Assembly: GCA_003508835.1 (NCBI GenBank)
Contig: PUFA01000209.1
Coordinates: 909,001-973,000 of the forward strand
Origin: Eonycteris spelaea
Lineage: Eukaryota > Chordata > Mammalia > Chiroptera > Pteropodidae
Direction of reading: 5' to 3'
Length of the DNA: 64,000 bases
A program made the translations under genes and the position numbers. Each line of letters starts with the position of its first letter. The stretch's first letter is position 1. Positions 23,185 through 35,420 of the stretch are shown here, one piece after another. The notes below the pieces were generated by a model, which did no database searches, was not told the DNA's origin, and was given only the letters and a program-made list of their open reading frames with translations.

Positions 23185-24734
23185 TCAAAGCAGCACTACT
23201 GTGATCACTCACATGTCCCCATCTGCACCCAACACAGAAGGACCCTTTAGGCCCAAAGGAGAAATTAATGGCTTCCTTTCACTTCAAGTGTATAAGTGTG
23301 CTCTCTACTCCTCTCTCAGGAAGAACAGAATTTAGGGCACCAGAGAAGGATGAATGTGCTGTAAGTATCTCTATTTCTGTCTGAGTATTCCTTTTATTTT
23401 GTAAGCACACTCATTGGTTTCCTTAGATAAGCTCTCAAACTACACTTCCTCCTCCTTCAACCCAGATTCTTCATGGAAGGGCCCTATCATGATCATATGC
23501 TAACTTCTCATAATGCTTTTGATTCGTTATACATGGGAGCCTGTCTTGTCGAAATGGCTGAGTGTTTTGAACTATTCTGCAGTTGAGGAAGAAAGTTAAA
23601 GTATGGTAAATAACTGCTTTCGATATCTCACTTCGAAGAAAGAACTTGGTGAGATTTTTAAGAAATGTAGAAAAGGTTCTGAAAATGAAAAATTAAGGAG
23701 GGAAACCTAGAAACTGTTTCAAAACACAATTTTTACAAAGACAATCTATTCTCCTTTTCCTCATTTCTCCTTTATTTTCACATTTTGAGCAGCTATTTTC
23801 CTGTTGTTTTACAAAAATGTAGAATTCTAAAATTATCCAACTTTAATTAAAGTCAGCCCTGATGTTAAGCCAATATAAATTTTTATTTATCACTACTAAT
23901 TGCAGCTTCCTAGAACTTCAGGTGAGAATGTGGGAAATACAAAGAAAAGTTGTAATAAGAAAGAAAAGGGAAAAGAAGCTGGTGGAAGAGAAACTATGAA
24001 GTCAAACCAAGAATTGAGACAATTTCATAAGACACATGAAGTAAACTATACTTTTATGTTTATTATAAGAATACCTTAAGGTTTAAATGAGCTCATATAT
24101 AGTTATAGCAATATTTGGAAATGCATGAATGCAAAATTATATATTCACATGATAGATTTAGAACTATTTTAAATAGCACATTAAATTTGGTTCATATATT
24201 GCTTGAATGACTACTGTTAAAATAGGTAATCATCAAAGATTTGAGGGTTACTAGTGAGATATAGCTACAAAACACGGAATCATCTGACAAATATCCCAGT
24301 GTTGGTAGTAGTGTCGTCTTTCCATGCTAGTTCAGTGGCAATGACACTGCTTGAACATTTTTAAAATTCTTCATTTGAGACTGATGTCAGAAGTTTAGAG
24401 TTCATAACAAATATTAATCTGATAAGTTATATTTTAAATTTTTTCTGGTCTGCTCATGAGTGTCATTCCTAGACCTAGACTCAGGTAAATCTGATTCTTT
24501 ACAAATACCAAGTCTATTTCCAGAGTATGAAGTATTGCTACCTTTTATGACATTTAAAATAATGTGCTGATGGTCCACAAATACATACATTTATCTGATT
24601 TATATCAAAATCAGAACTGTAGTTCAATGGAGAAAGTATGAACTTTTTAACAAATTATTTCAGATATCCATAATGAAAAAAATATATAGATGGTCCTCTA
24701 CATCCACATTTCATACATGTGAAATTAGGTGCAT
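23185..24734. other. Unassigned AT-rich sequence
   Basis: No gene or confident repeat is seen. Confidence 0.4.
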
Positions 24735-25790
24735 GTGAATCAAAGGTTTAAATGTGAAAGACACAAAAGTAAAGCTATTGGAAGGAAAGAAAGACATCTT
24801 TATGACTATTGAATAAGCAAAAACTTCTTAAGTCAGACCTAGAATAACTATAAAAGAAAAATAATGGATAAATAGCACTATATTAAACACCATTTATCAA
24901 CTGGAAAGGTAACTCATAGAGTTAGAGAAGACATCCCTAATACATATTCTGACAAAGTATTGAATGTATTCAGAATACATATGGAACACACACACACACA
25001 CACCCCATAAACTTAAAAATCTAAATGGAAAAGAGACAATCCAATGAAAAATGAACAAAGGATTTAATAATATATCTTCAAAAGATATTTAAAGTCTCAA
25101 TTAATATAAATCAGGGCTTAACTTCATTGTGAAATGCAAGTTAAAACCTCATTGACCTTTCATTACACACCTATAAGAATTTTAAAATATATATATATAG
25201 ATACCAAATTAGAAATATATGGAATGACCCAACAGTAATACACTGCATAGGCAGGTAAATTGGTACAATTTTAGCAAACTCTTTGATAGCACCTACTAAA
25301 CAAAAATATATGGATACAATGTTACCCAACAAGTCTGCCCCTAGACATTAGATTGTATTCTATGAAACTGCCAATATTCAATAGTTCATGATTCACTAAA
25401 ATGACAATTTCATAAAGTTCAATATCCAAAAGTAATGTTTCTATGTATTCACCAAATGTTATTTTTATAAAGTTTTAAGCAGTAGTATTTATAATAGTTC
25501 CACACTGGAAAATAATCTATTTTCCAGTGGTCTATTCATATAGTTAACTGTACCGTGGTAAGAATATGATTTACAACTACATCCAACTATATGGATGAAT
25601 TAAACAAAGATACTGTTGAAGAAGTCAGGAAGCAGCAAATACTGTATGATTTGGGTACAAAAACAGTTGAAACTAACCTAGATGTTAGAAGTCTAGAGAC
25701 CAGTTATTCTTGTTTGGGTAAAGTAGTAACTGAAAGGGATCACAATCTAGTGCTCAGTTCACTGTGAAGTTTTCATGAGAAGTACATTTA
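24735..25790 (+). mobile_element. Old LINE-1 (L1M/HAL1-like) ORF2 end and 3'UTR, sense
   Basis: The order 'aaaagtaaagctattggaagg', 'gacaatccaatgaaaaatg', 'gtgaaatgcaagttaaaacc', 'ggtaaattggtacaatttt' and 'gcagtagtatttataatag' follows the L1 ORF2 C-terminal region. A 3'UTR-like end, 'gaaagggatcacaatctag', comes last. A (CA)n at 24986-25003 and short (TA)n at 25187-25200 lie within. Confidence 0.65.
25503..25529 (+). repeat. Perfect 12-bp hairpin, 3-nt loop
   Basis: cactggaaaata, loop atc, tattttccagtg. It lies in the decayed L1 near its 3' end, where the source consensus has only 'cactggaaacaa'-like text. Confidence 0.9.
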
Positions 25791-26939
25791 CATGTACAAT
25801 TTTTAATGTGAATATATACTTCACAGTTTTTTAAATGAGCATCTTCCATGCTATGAAGGTACATTTTGAAGTTCAAAAATGTTTAGAAAAATTGTCATCT
25901 TACTGGGAAATTATAGAGATTACTAATTTTTTTATATGAAAGCAATACTCAAAGTCTCCCTGCATTTAAAATGACACAAATTTATACTCAAGGCAGTGCT
26001 AGGTGCTGCAGAAATTATGGTTATGATTCTGAAAGCCATAAGTCAACAATGCCCGATTGTCAAAAAAGACACTCCTTTAACAATCAGCTATGGTTTTGAC
26101 ATAAATTGATACATGCAAAGGCTGTCACACTAGATATTTGCAAATATAAAGTGTAGGAACAATTATGTAGAGCATCAGTAACTCAAAGATGCTCAAATTT
26201 CAACACTGGCATTTACTTTATCTAATAAAATGGAAACAATTTTCTTTTTAATCATTTCACATCTTACATAAAGTGCTTTTATAGTATCAGTCACTCATCT
26301 ATGATGGCCTTTTTAACTTCCATAGAGGGACCTAATATAATTTTGGAATAATTTTTATTTTACTGTTTACTATCAGTATTTACCTCTTGGCTTTGATAAT
26401 CTAGTGATGCTTGAAGATATTTACTATGTCGGTTGTATAAAAAAACACATTTTTTACTTTACTTACATGCATGTAAATTAGTCACTTCAGTTTACTTGAT
26501 CTATTTACTTCTCTTTGGTAGTTATGAAACAGTTCATCCATTTTTAGCAGAGATAATAAATATCTTTTCAGATTAACAGATTATTTTTATTCAGTCACAG
26601 CTGTGCTGTTAGATAATTGTTTTATTTATTCTTCAGTGAAATTTAGGGCTATAAGTTTTTTCTCATGAATATTAATAAAACACTATCTGTAGGTAAGGAA
26701 ACACTTCTGAAAATATGTCTATAAGCAAAGTTGGATGTCAGAAACACTAATAAAAATCTTAGAATTATAAATTCATTTAAAATAAATATTAGGCTTAAAA
26801 AAGTAAATTTTCTCTCAGCTAAGATTAGGCTCCAAACCTCAAGCCAATGTTTGAACATTAGATTCAACACTCAAGAATCTACTATGATTGTAATTAGTTA
26901 TATTTGGAAACAGATGGTGATATGAAATAATGACAAAAG
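25791..26939. other. Unassigned AT-rich sequence
   Basis: No gene or confident repeat. Overlapping frames at 26649-26925 on both strands are AT-driven. Confidence 0.4.
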
Positions 26940-27060
26940 TAGCTTTGTATAGCAGTTTATTGATTTAGAAAGTGAGTCTCAGAAAGCTAATTTAAGCAAG
27001 ATTATAAATTTAGCACATAGCAGAGTTGGGGCCAAAGAATACATTTCAGAATTGTTTGTT
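26940..27060 (-). mobile_element. MIR SINE, antisense
   Basis: 'ttgatttagaaagtgagtctcagaaagctaatttaagcaagatta' then 'agcacatagcagagttggggccaaag' parallels antisense MIR ('gatgaggaaactgaggc ... aagtaacttgcccaaggtcac ... gtggcagagccggga'). Confidence 0.6.
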
Positions 27061-28980
27061 TAATATACTTTCTACTATAACTTGGGCTCTATTTGAGACA
27101 AATTGACCAAAATATTTGTTCTAACCTAATTTCAATGAAAAACGGCGGGGGTAGGAGAGGGAGGCAAGTCAGGGATAGTGTGTGGCTAAAGAAGGGAAAT
27201 TTTACACCTAACAAGGTCAGTTTACAGGATCTCTATGTAATAAAAGATATGTAAAACTGGGGACGGTAACTTGAGAACTAACTAGTACCACTGAGTCGTG
27301 GGTTTGTACCTACACTAGTTCCAGAGCCCAAGTCCTTAGGACCCCACATCCCATGGAAGTCCAGGAAACACAGGCTTGTTTAGTCGGGGAAACTTGGCAT
27401 TAGTCATAGTTCCAGGGCAAAAACTAAATGAGTGGGAAGCCCAATGGGGGTATCATAGCCACTTAATTTGATAACCTCGGGGACTCTAGAGTAGCCTATT
27501 GAATGTAGAAAAATAAGTAATCATAAAAGTGATACTGCATTCATGCCATTTTTTTTAACTTAAAGACTGACCCTTAAAGATATTATTTGGGCATACAAAA
27601 TTAGCAAATGTCTATGTCTCATATATATCCATATTGATGTAGATATCTAAAATCTATGTCATCTACATCTAGCTATATCTGAACAGATTTATAGATGTTC
27701 AAATGAGCATTTGAACATTACTCAAAATACTCCTATGCGGGAATTATAATATTTTTATTAAATCAAAAGCCATCTGATTCTGAGGCCTCATCCCTCAGAC
27801 ATGATAGAGAAATTCAGTCTCGGACACTCAGAATCCTGTGGGTCTTAACACAGAGCACATTCTTTGGTGTCACCCACATTCACAAGTGGGTCTTCAGTTC
27901 ATGACAATTACCTGAGACTCCTTTTGCCTGGGTCAGATAGTTTCACCCAGGGGATCATTTCTAAGTGTGGTTTGGAATCTTATGTTTGGAGTCTCTTTTC
28001 TTTTAATATCACAAGATCATTAATTTGTATAGTCCACAAGTGTACAAGGCTCTAGTTGGTGAGCAGATGGAGTAGGGGCACTCTCACGCTGGTAGACCTC
28101 CTGACCCTCACAGTTTAAGAAAATTGATCTCAATTTTTAGCCCGGGTTTCATCACGTCTTCCATTAGCAACTCAGTCAAAACGAAACCACTCTGAAAAGT
28201 GTAGCATTCTGCAAAACAGAGTCAAAAATTCGAGTTTCCTGAGGCAATCTCTATATTTCATTTCATATCTCAAGACTTTGCTGAGGCAAGGGGTCTCTAA
28301 TAATTGGTTACCTTCAAGTGAAGGGTGGAGATATAAAAATACAGAAATGAGGAAACCTTAATGAGATTCTGAACAGATTACTTGTTACCCCTAAAGCCAC
28401 AAATACAAAGGGTATTAATTTGTATTAGCAAAACCAACTGTGATTTATAAAAGTTCTATATGCTTTGATAATTCAGATTCTCTTGTCCTTCCATGATTAT
28501 ATTACACTTATCTCTTATCTGTTATTATTTCTAATGTTTTATTTGTTTGGGTTTGTTTTGGTTTAATCATATGCTCTTCTTATCTAATGCAGCTCTGGGT
28601 TAACTCTTAGGGTCAATTTGGATTTATTTTTTCTGGGGAGAGGGAGAGTAATTTAAATGCGTTCCTGAGAATTCTTTCTCAAAAGAGCTATTTTAAGTTT
28701 CTGTAGCTCTAGCTTGCACAAGGCTCTAGTTGCTGACTCTGTTCTCTGGGCACTCTGAAGTGTGAAGATGGCTGGAGTTCCAGCCCACACTGGCTATGAA
28801 GGACATCAGTTTCAATGTTAAATAGACCCTAATTTTTCTTTAAACAATATCAGTCTCCTATCCTCTTGGCTATAGCCATTAGTCATTTTACAATGTAACT
28901 ATTGTATTGTCCATTCTTGTGTACAGAGTTCTTTGAAGCGTGCTAAAATTTAATAGTATACCCACCCATATCTAAATGTA
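27061..28980. other. GC-richer, repeat-poor unassigned interval
   Basis: Compared with its neighbours this stretch is less AT-rich and keeps several CpGs ('aaacggcggggg' at 27141, 'gtcggggaaac' near 27383, 'cacgctgg' near 28085). No family or gene is recognised. It carries a direct repeat described separately. It could hold an unrecognised old LTR or regulatory DNA. Confidence 0.35.
28041..28756 (+). repeat. Pair of direct repeat units about 674 bp apart
   Basis: The 22-mer at 28041-28062 (core 'acaaggctctagttg') recurs at 28715-28736 with 20 of 22 matches. In both places 'gggcactct' follows 11-13 bases later (28076-28084 and 28748-28756). Similarity fades outside these blocks. Confidence 0.6.
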
Positions 28981-29689
28981 ATTTTTAAAAATACAAAACT
29001 GAAAATGTTCGCTTAGTAACCACATACCAGGCTTACATCCTTGGAACTCCTTGATTTACACAGAATGACTTTGTGTCTTACTTTCATAGAACACCCATCC
29101 TCTGTTCTAAGTAGAAGTTTACAGCAAGAGAGAGATTGAGGTAAGAGTAACAAGTCTGCCGAGTGTCCTTCGAGTTCTGCTTCAATTTCCTGACTCCCTT
29201 TAATATTATATTTTATAATTCAGTTAGCAATTGTAAGTATGTTTCTATGTATCTTATATATTTTACATAAAGCCTCATTTTAGATAAAATGTAAATGAGA
29301 CAAATGGTAGCATATGTCAATGAATTCCATAATAAATTACCTCAGTGAGAAATACTTTAAATAAAATTTTAAGGTTTGGCGAAATTTTTTATTGCAGAGC
29401 TTTTATTAAAAGCTACTTAAAGAAATCTGCCAGCCTAATGCAAAGTACCTTCCATATCAAAAAAAAAAAAAAAACCAACAACAACAAAAAACCACGATCT
29501 GTGTATATAATGTTAAGATTCATAATTAGTACTTGTTTTGCTCATTGTCTCCAAGTAAAGAAGTATGCAATTCTTGATAAGCAGATAGTGAAGCTATATA
29601 ATGTCATTCAGATATTTCAAGGTTAGAATTTAAGATAGAAGAAAGAGTGTTATGGAATTCAAGTTTATTTTTAATATTGTGAAACAGTG
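28981..29689. other. Unassigned AT-rich sequence with A-run
   Basis: It contains an A17 followed by CAA units (29459-29485), possibly the tail of a decayed retro-insertion. There is no recognisable body. Confidence 0.35.
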
Positions 29690-29880
29690 ACTTAAAATGT
29701 TAATGAAAATGCATTTTACCATAAAACAAAGATAAGAAGCACTTTGTTTTCTATTTATAAAATTAAGCAAATCTTTCCCAGCTTTCACTGTCGTACGTAG
29801 TGATGTCATCTGTATGCAGTTTTCATTTTAACATATATTGTGAAGGTAACAGACTATTTTAGGCCATTAAATGTATTTTA
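29690..29880. promoter_or_regulatory. Possible regulatory element, weak
   Basis: Repeat-free sequence with 'tgtcgtacgtagtgatgtcatc' features at 29790-29810: two retained CpGs in TACGTA context next to a CRE/AP-1-like TGATGTCA. The flanks are homeobox-like ATTA/TTTAT-rich. It is offered only because CpGs are rare here. Confidence 0.18.
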
Positions 29881-32800
29881 AGGTAAGAAGTGGCACTTGT
29901 ATGATTAGTTTAAGCTGTATAAATGGCTATGACTTTATGAATTTAAGCCTACATTAACACCTAGGTGTATGTGGCCAAACTGTTTTCACTATCATGTAAA
30001 TGCTAATAAGCTAATAACATGGTTACCAGTTTCATCACAAGATAAGTAGCTATACTTGAAGTTGAAATTTTTAACCAAACAAGGAAAGGAATTACCAGAT
30101 AGAATTGGTATCTTTACCTATGCAGGATTATAAAACAGTTCACAGCTGTTCCTGTCCATAAAAGTTTAATTAATCCATATTATAGAATTTATGCTGAGCA
30201 ATATGCTTCACCCAATCTAAAAATCTACCTCTTTCTTATATCTGTCCTTTATTTATGGTAATCCACTGATTCTTGAAATATTGTGTCTTAGCAACCACCT
30301 CATAAAAGTGTTAATACCTGGAAATGGTAGCATTTGAACAACTTTGTTGGGAACACTTTTAAGTAAATCAAACCAGAGACAGACTGTAAATGAATAAAAC
30401 ACAGGGTAAGCCCCTGGAGACACAGGATGATGTGGTTTCGAAATGAAGGAAGCTGACGAGGTCTTTGAAGGAAAGATGGTGAGCAATGATATTAAAGATC
30501 AAATTCTGATTATCTCCAAATTTTTCCTTAGATAACTTCTTTAGAAATTATCCAAACCTTCTAAATTGATAAATTGAACCTATATTAGATAAGTGAGTTT
30601 TTTTAAATGTAGAGTATTCTCTATGAATATTTTTTATGACACTATTCTAATTTGCAGTACTAGTATCAAGGAGTTGAATTTGTTGCTGTATTCAACAATA
30701 CTTACACAATTACAGCACTTCTCTTGTTAAAAAGAGATATATTTCAGAGATAGATTCTCAAAGTGCTTCATGAATTTTAAGGCAAAAAGTGAAATTAAAT
30801 TTCAAAACTGTTTTTGGTATGTGCCTTTCCATGGGGCTACCTTTCCTTATGAATAAGAAGCCCATGCATATCACAGTATAGGCAGGGAAATAAATGTACT
30901 TTGGAAACAGAGACTGTTGTCTCCTATAGAAAGGTAAGTGTGAGGTGGGGACCTAGATTTTCAGGAAAAAGTTGTAAAAAGAGTTACGTTTTGACAGTTT
31001 CTTTCATAAAAGAAATATCCCACATCTTGGAGGAGATAATCATTCAGGAGAAAGGAGGTCTAGAAACCAGGAAAGAAAGCAGGGAAATGAAGCTGAGCCA
31101 GGTTTCTGGAAACGATTTACCTCCAGGAAATGACTTCATCAGAAACCAAGAGAGCTATAACTCAAGATCTCAGGAACGATGGCATGATATGAAAGCATAG
31201 AAACCCACATATGGAATCATTCTATAAAGAGTGTAGGCATTCATCCACAGGACTGTGCAGAACTGAACATGTCAATAGTAAAAACAGCAAGAGTATGCTG
31301 ATCTCATCCTGTTGTCTCTTGTGTGTTTTTGGAGAGTAATATTGGACAGGAAGTAAGCCCCTAAGTTTCTTGGGAAATTCAAAATGTGTGTAAGAAGGGA
31401 AGGTTGGTATTTGAACATCACAATCTCAGGTGAATGTCCCTCACCTTCCACTTTAACTGATTCACATCATTCCTTCAAAATACTTCCCCACCTTACTGAT
31501 TTCAGAAATCATGTCTTCTATGTCAGGTCTTTAAAGCATCTTTTTTTTTTTAATATAAGATTTATGAATAAATAAGCCAATGAAATTTTCTGTTTATTGA
31601 CATTTCAGGTAACTAAAAAGCAAAGTATTTACGAATCCTTCTGTTACAACAAATACATCAAAAACCATCAATGCAAAATTAATGAGATATTCTATGTTGT
31701 CATCAAATGTTTTTTGTTTATGCTCTTTTTCATTTTACTAACCATTGACCTCTATTTTTTTTTATGGAACCCTCTCTCAGTAGATATTACCTCTAGACAA
31801 GAGTAATTTACAGAAGATGCCTTGGAGAACCTCATAATATGACACTAAGAACTCAATACTATTCTTGCAAAGACTCCATAAAACTCTAATACATGAGACA
31901 TGCAATCTGTAAAATGGAATATCAAAATCTTTTTACCATGTGCTCCTAAGAAATAATTTCCAATGCTTGACTATGATTGCTGCAATCTTAACTCTGTTGA
32001 TGGATACAATTAAAGCAAATGGTGCTGATTCTCTACATCCATTATCTGAACAGCAGAAATAGGAAGGGCCGACCCTCGTCAGGGCAGAATTCACTAGATG
32101 CACTAATAGCCATCCTGGGCAAGTGAAAAAACAATATTTAGCACTGAAATAGCAAATGCAAGCAAAGTATGCCACCACCACTTTGTACTTCCATCTCGGT
32201 CTTTATCACTGGCACCAGCCCTGGCCTCAGAAGCTATGTCAACATAGCAATTCAGATAGCCCTATAAACTGATAATAGACAACCCAATTTAAGCCCATTT
32301 GACCTCTTAGAATAGCTTGTTTTCAGAAACTGTGGTTCAGCCTTAATTCCACAGGACACTCTCAAGGAGAGTAACTCACTGCAACTCTTAGCCATCTCTG
32401 GATTTCAGATTTGGAGCTTTTTATTCTGAACTTTAATCTCTTGGCACTGATTCTGCTTTGGCAATTCTTACTCTAGACTGATACCTGTTTCCATACTCTT
32501 TCAGTAGAGATTGTGGTATTCTACCTTTGAAAGAAACAGCTTATATATTTAAAATGATGTCTAAATATAAAAATTAATTATTATAAAAAGGAAGATGATA
32601 CTTAAAGTAATCTAGTAATAAATACATGATTTATTCTACAGTTTATCTCCCTAGAGTAGAATTTTCTTTTACGTGTCAGAGATCATTGGATCTTTCTTTT
32701 TAAACTGCCTTTTAAAAGTCTAATTTAATTTAGTCTTATAGGAAAATTCCAAAATACCTTTTCCAACTTTCAATGCCTCTGGGCAACTACAGAAATTAAG

Positions 32801-33094
32801 ACTGGAGGAAGAAATTTTTTTTATAAGTATCTAAAATAAATTTAACTCATTTACCTATGATGACCCTAACACACCATGCCTATGACATTCCACTTTGAAA
32901 TCAAGAGATTTTGAAATAAAAGACTCTAAACAACAATTTCTATTATATCAGCTGCATGATTCCCTCTTCATATAAGTCAGGGAAACCTAAGTCAGAAAAA
33001 CTTTCATATTTTGTAGATCACATTTCACTAGACTCTTTAACCCTATTCTCTTCCTGTTATCCCATTTATATACACATATCTTCTGAAGACTGTC
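29881..33094. other. Unassigned, repeat-poor interval
   Basis: No confident repeat over about 3.2 kb. Open frames at 30253-30486 (minus), 30901-31200 (plus, 99 codons) and 31933-32181 (minus) show no recognised domain. Isolated splice-like sites occur ('agaaag|gtaagtg' near 30935 plus; 'cacttgcccag' near 32120 minus), but no consistent gene model can be built. Bases 31990-32530 are slightly GC-richer. Confidence 0.35.
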
Positions 33095-33385
33095 TATAAA
33101 AGGAACACTTCTCAACTTCAAAAGTTACTATAAAACTACTGTAATCCAGACAGTGTAGTACTGGCAAAATAAAATAGATCAATGGAATGGAACAGAGAGC
33201 CCTGAAATAGACCTCATAAATATAATTGACTGATATTTGACAAAGGAACTAAGACAATACATTGGAGCCAAGTTAGACTCTTCAACAAGTGGCACTGGAA
33301 CAACTGGACATCTGTAAGCAAAACAATGAATTTAGATACAGACCTTACATCCTTCATAAAATTAGCTCAAACTTGATGGTTGAAA
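33095..33385 (+). mobile_element. LINE-1 ORF2 fragment, sense
   Basis: Clear L1 ORF2 text: 'agacagtgtagtactggcaa', 'tagatcaatggaatggaac', 'gatatttgacaaaggaac' and 'ggaacaactggacatctg'. It is truncated at both ends, with no poly(A) tail and a broken frame. Confidence 0.85.
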
Positions 33386-34719
33386 CTTATTCTCCAGTGA
33401 TCAGACTTTAGATATTTAAAAGTTTTTCTTAATGTGAAATCTTCACCTATTCTGGACAACATAGAATTCAAATCATTTTTGATTTGTTTGAGGGTTTTTT
33501 TTTTTTGTAGTAATGATGAATTATTTAGTGTGTGTATTGTCTAGAAAACAAATATTTAACCATTTCATAGGGCTTGAAGTTTCCCTATGTTGTCCCGATA
33601 AAAGTATTTGAAAGAGGGCAGTGAGTTGTTAAACCAGCTCGTAGCACTGGGCATTGCTGCAGAGATATCAGTGTCCTTCAGTTTCTACTGTCAAATTATG
33701 ATATAAGCAATTTGACACCATCATTTGGCACAGGAGCCATACAATGTAGTGTCTTGGGCACATTACTGCTTACTTATGCTGCTGCTTAGCACACATTTAA
33801 ATCACTCCAGATAATAATTGCTGGTTTTCCCAATCCTGCATTATCCAACTCGAGTTTAACTAGCAGAACTAATCAACGAAGAGAAAAATGAACTCGAGAT
33901 GATGTGATTAGTTTCCAGCACTGTTTGAGGAAACTGTGTAGATGTTAATACTTGAAGTTTCCAATAATTTTTGTTATTGTAAGTGGCCATTTCCTGATCC
34001 TTTATTCCTTTGTCTAAAGAGCTAGAATAAAAGAGTCATAAATATCTTTAAACACATCCTCGAGTTTTTAGAGAGTGACTTGACCAGTACTTTTGAAGAA
34101 AGCATTAAAATGGCAGTCAGACATCTTTGCTTCACCTTGGTTATATTATAAATTTAGGTCTACAGTCTGACCTCATCCCTGGGTCTCTTTTTCCTTTTCT
34201 TGTTTTCTTTCAGTTGAAACAATTCCCTTATGTTCTTTTCTGCCTCCAAAAATTCTATAAGTTTATAACTGGTTATAAAATTAACACTTCAGATGAGCTA
34301 CTTTTGAAAAAACAAGGCTCTTAAAAATATAGGCATATTCAATTATTTTAAGGTTGACATAACTGCTCTAGTGTTGATATCAAGAAAATAAAAAAAAAAC
34401 AGCCAATATTTAAGCTTACTATCACATAAATACTCATCTCTGTATCAGTTGAACTTTTGAATATGTATTAGTTAAATTTCTTCAGTCTCAAGTAACAGAA
34501 GCAGAAGCATCTCCCAGAACACAGTGGCAGGGAATACACCTGGACCCTGTATCCACAGCCTGAGAACCATCAGATGTGTGGCAGACACAGCTGGTGTTTC
34601 TCTTTAAGCAGTTCACCTACAACTGTTAGCTTAAAGAACACCTTCAGAAGAGATCTGCCTTTCTCATCTTTCTGCAATTTAAACTATTTTCTCATTACAC
34701 TTTCTCAATTCAAACATCT
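33386..34719. promoter_or_regulatory. Repeat-poor interval, possible conserved non-coding DNA (33600-33960)
   Basis: The stretch 33600-33960 shows no repeat family and has balanced composition with TAAT-rich blocks ('agataataattgctgg'). Two CTCGAG sites lie at 33849 and 33893, with a third at 34059. Such spacing is uncommon in a CpG-poor background. No coding frame is apparent; a 65-codon frame at 34127-34324 has no domain. Function is inferred only. Confidence 0.2.
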
Positions 34720-34912
34720 TTACTTTCTTGGTACTTAAGTGAATTTCTATTACATACTTATTGTGCATCTATGTGTGTTCATCTCACTGTGAGCTTAAGC
34801 TCTCAGAAGGATGAATCATAACCATTAGGTTTATTAATGTTTCCCAAGTAGCTAGCACAATGCCTATGTAAAGTAGGTTCTCAGTAAGTGGTTGTTGAAT
34901 GAATAGGGCCAT
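34720..34912 (+). mobile_element. LINE-2 3' end, sense
   Basis: 'ctattacatacttattgtgc', 'cactgtgagcttaagctctc', 'aagtagctagcacaatgcc' and 'taagtggttgttgaatgaat' follow the L2 3' tail order through its terminal TGAATGAA. Confidence 0.75.
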
Positions 34913-35264
34913 GTGGTCCTTTTTCATCTTTACTACTCTCTGGTATAGTCACCCTCACTCTTCTCTCTACATGTAGGCCTGCTTCCTTTTTCCATATCTG
35001 TGAGTGTCATTCTGACCATTGATCATCTACCTATGAATCTTAATTCCCTTGAGCACATCACTGTATAAAAATAGAATGTGAGGGTTAGAAGTGCCCTATC
35101 TGGCTTCATTCAAATTGCTAATTAAAAATAAAAATGTTCTCAGGACACAGTGAAAGAGATGTCAAAATCATAATATAAGCTCTTCTCAATAAAAGCATAG
35201 TCTTTAAGCGAGGAGAAAATGATCATTCAGTCTCCTCTGATTAAAAAGCACTGATACATACCAT
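34913..35264. other. Unassigned sequence
   Basis: A short segment near 35075-35100 ('agaatgtgagggttagaagtg') faintly recalls MIR-like/MIR3 text, but it is too short to call. The rest is unrecognised. Confidence 0.3.
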
Positions 35265-35420
35265 TGCAAAACTTAATTTCTACTATGTTCTCAGCATTGG
35301 TACTAGGTATTGTGAAGGATTTAAACCAAAGAAAATAAGGACATGAGAAAGTTCCTATTCTGTGGAAACGTAGGCTAACTCTGAAGTCAAGCTCTACATA
35401 AATTAGAGTTACAAATTAAA
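35265..35420 (-). mobile_element. LINE-2 3' end, antisense
   Basis: 'tttctactatgttctcagcattggtactaggtattgtg', then 'gagaaagttcctattctgtgg', fits antisense L2 ('cctactatgtgccaggcactgttctaggcgctg ... ccctgccctcatggag'). Confidence 0.55.

Noticed and set aside
30901..31200. 99-codon plus-strand frame with a donor-like gtaagtg inside
   Set aside because: No recognised domain or matching acceptor, and the donor would interrupt the frame. A single splice-like motif is expected by chance.
31933..32181. 82-codon minus-strand frame with a good acceptor-like site
   Set aside because: The frame after the acceptor closes quickly in two of three phases, and no donor or homology is seen.
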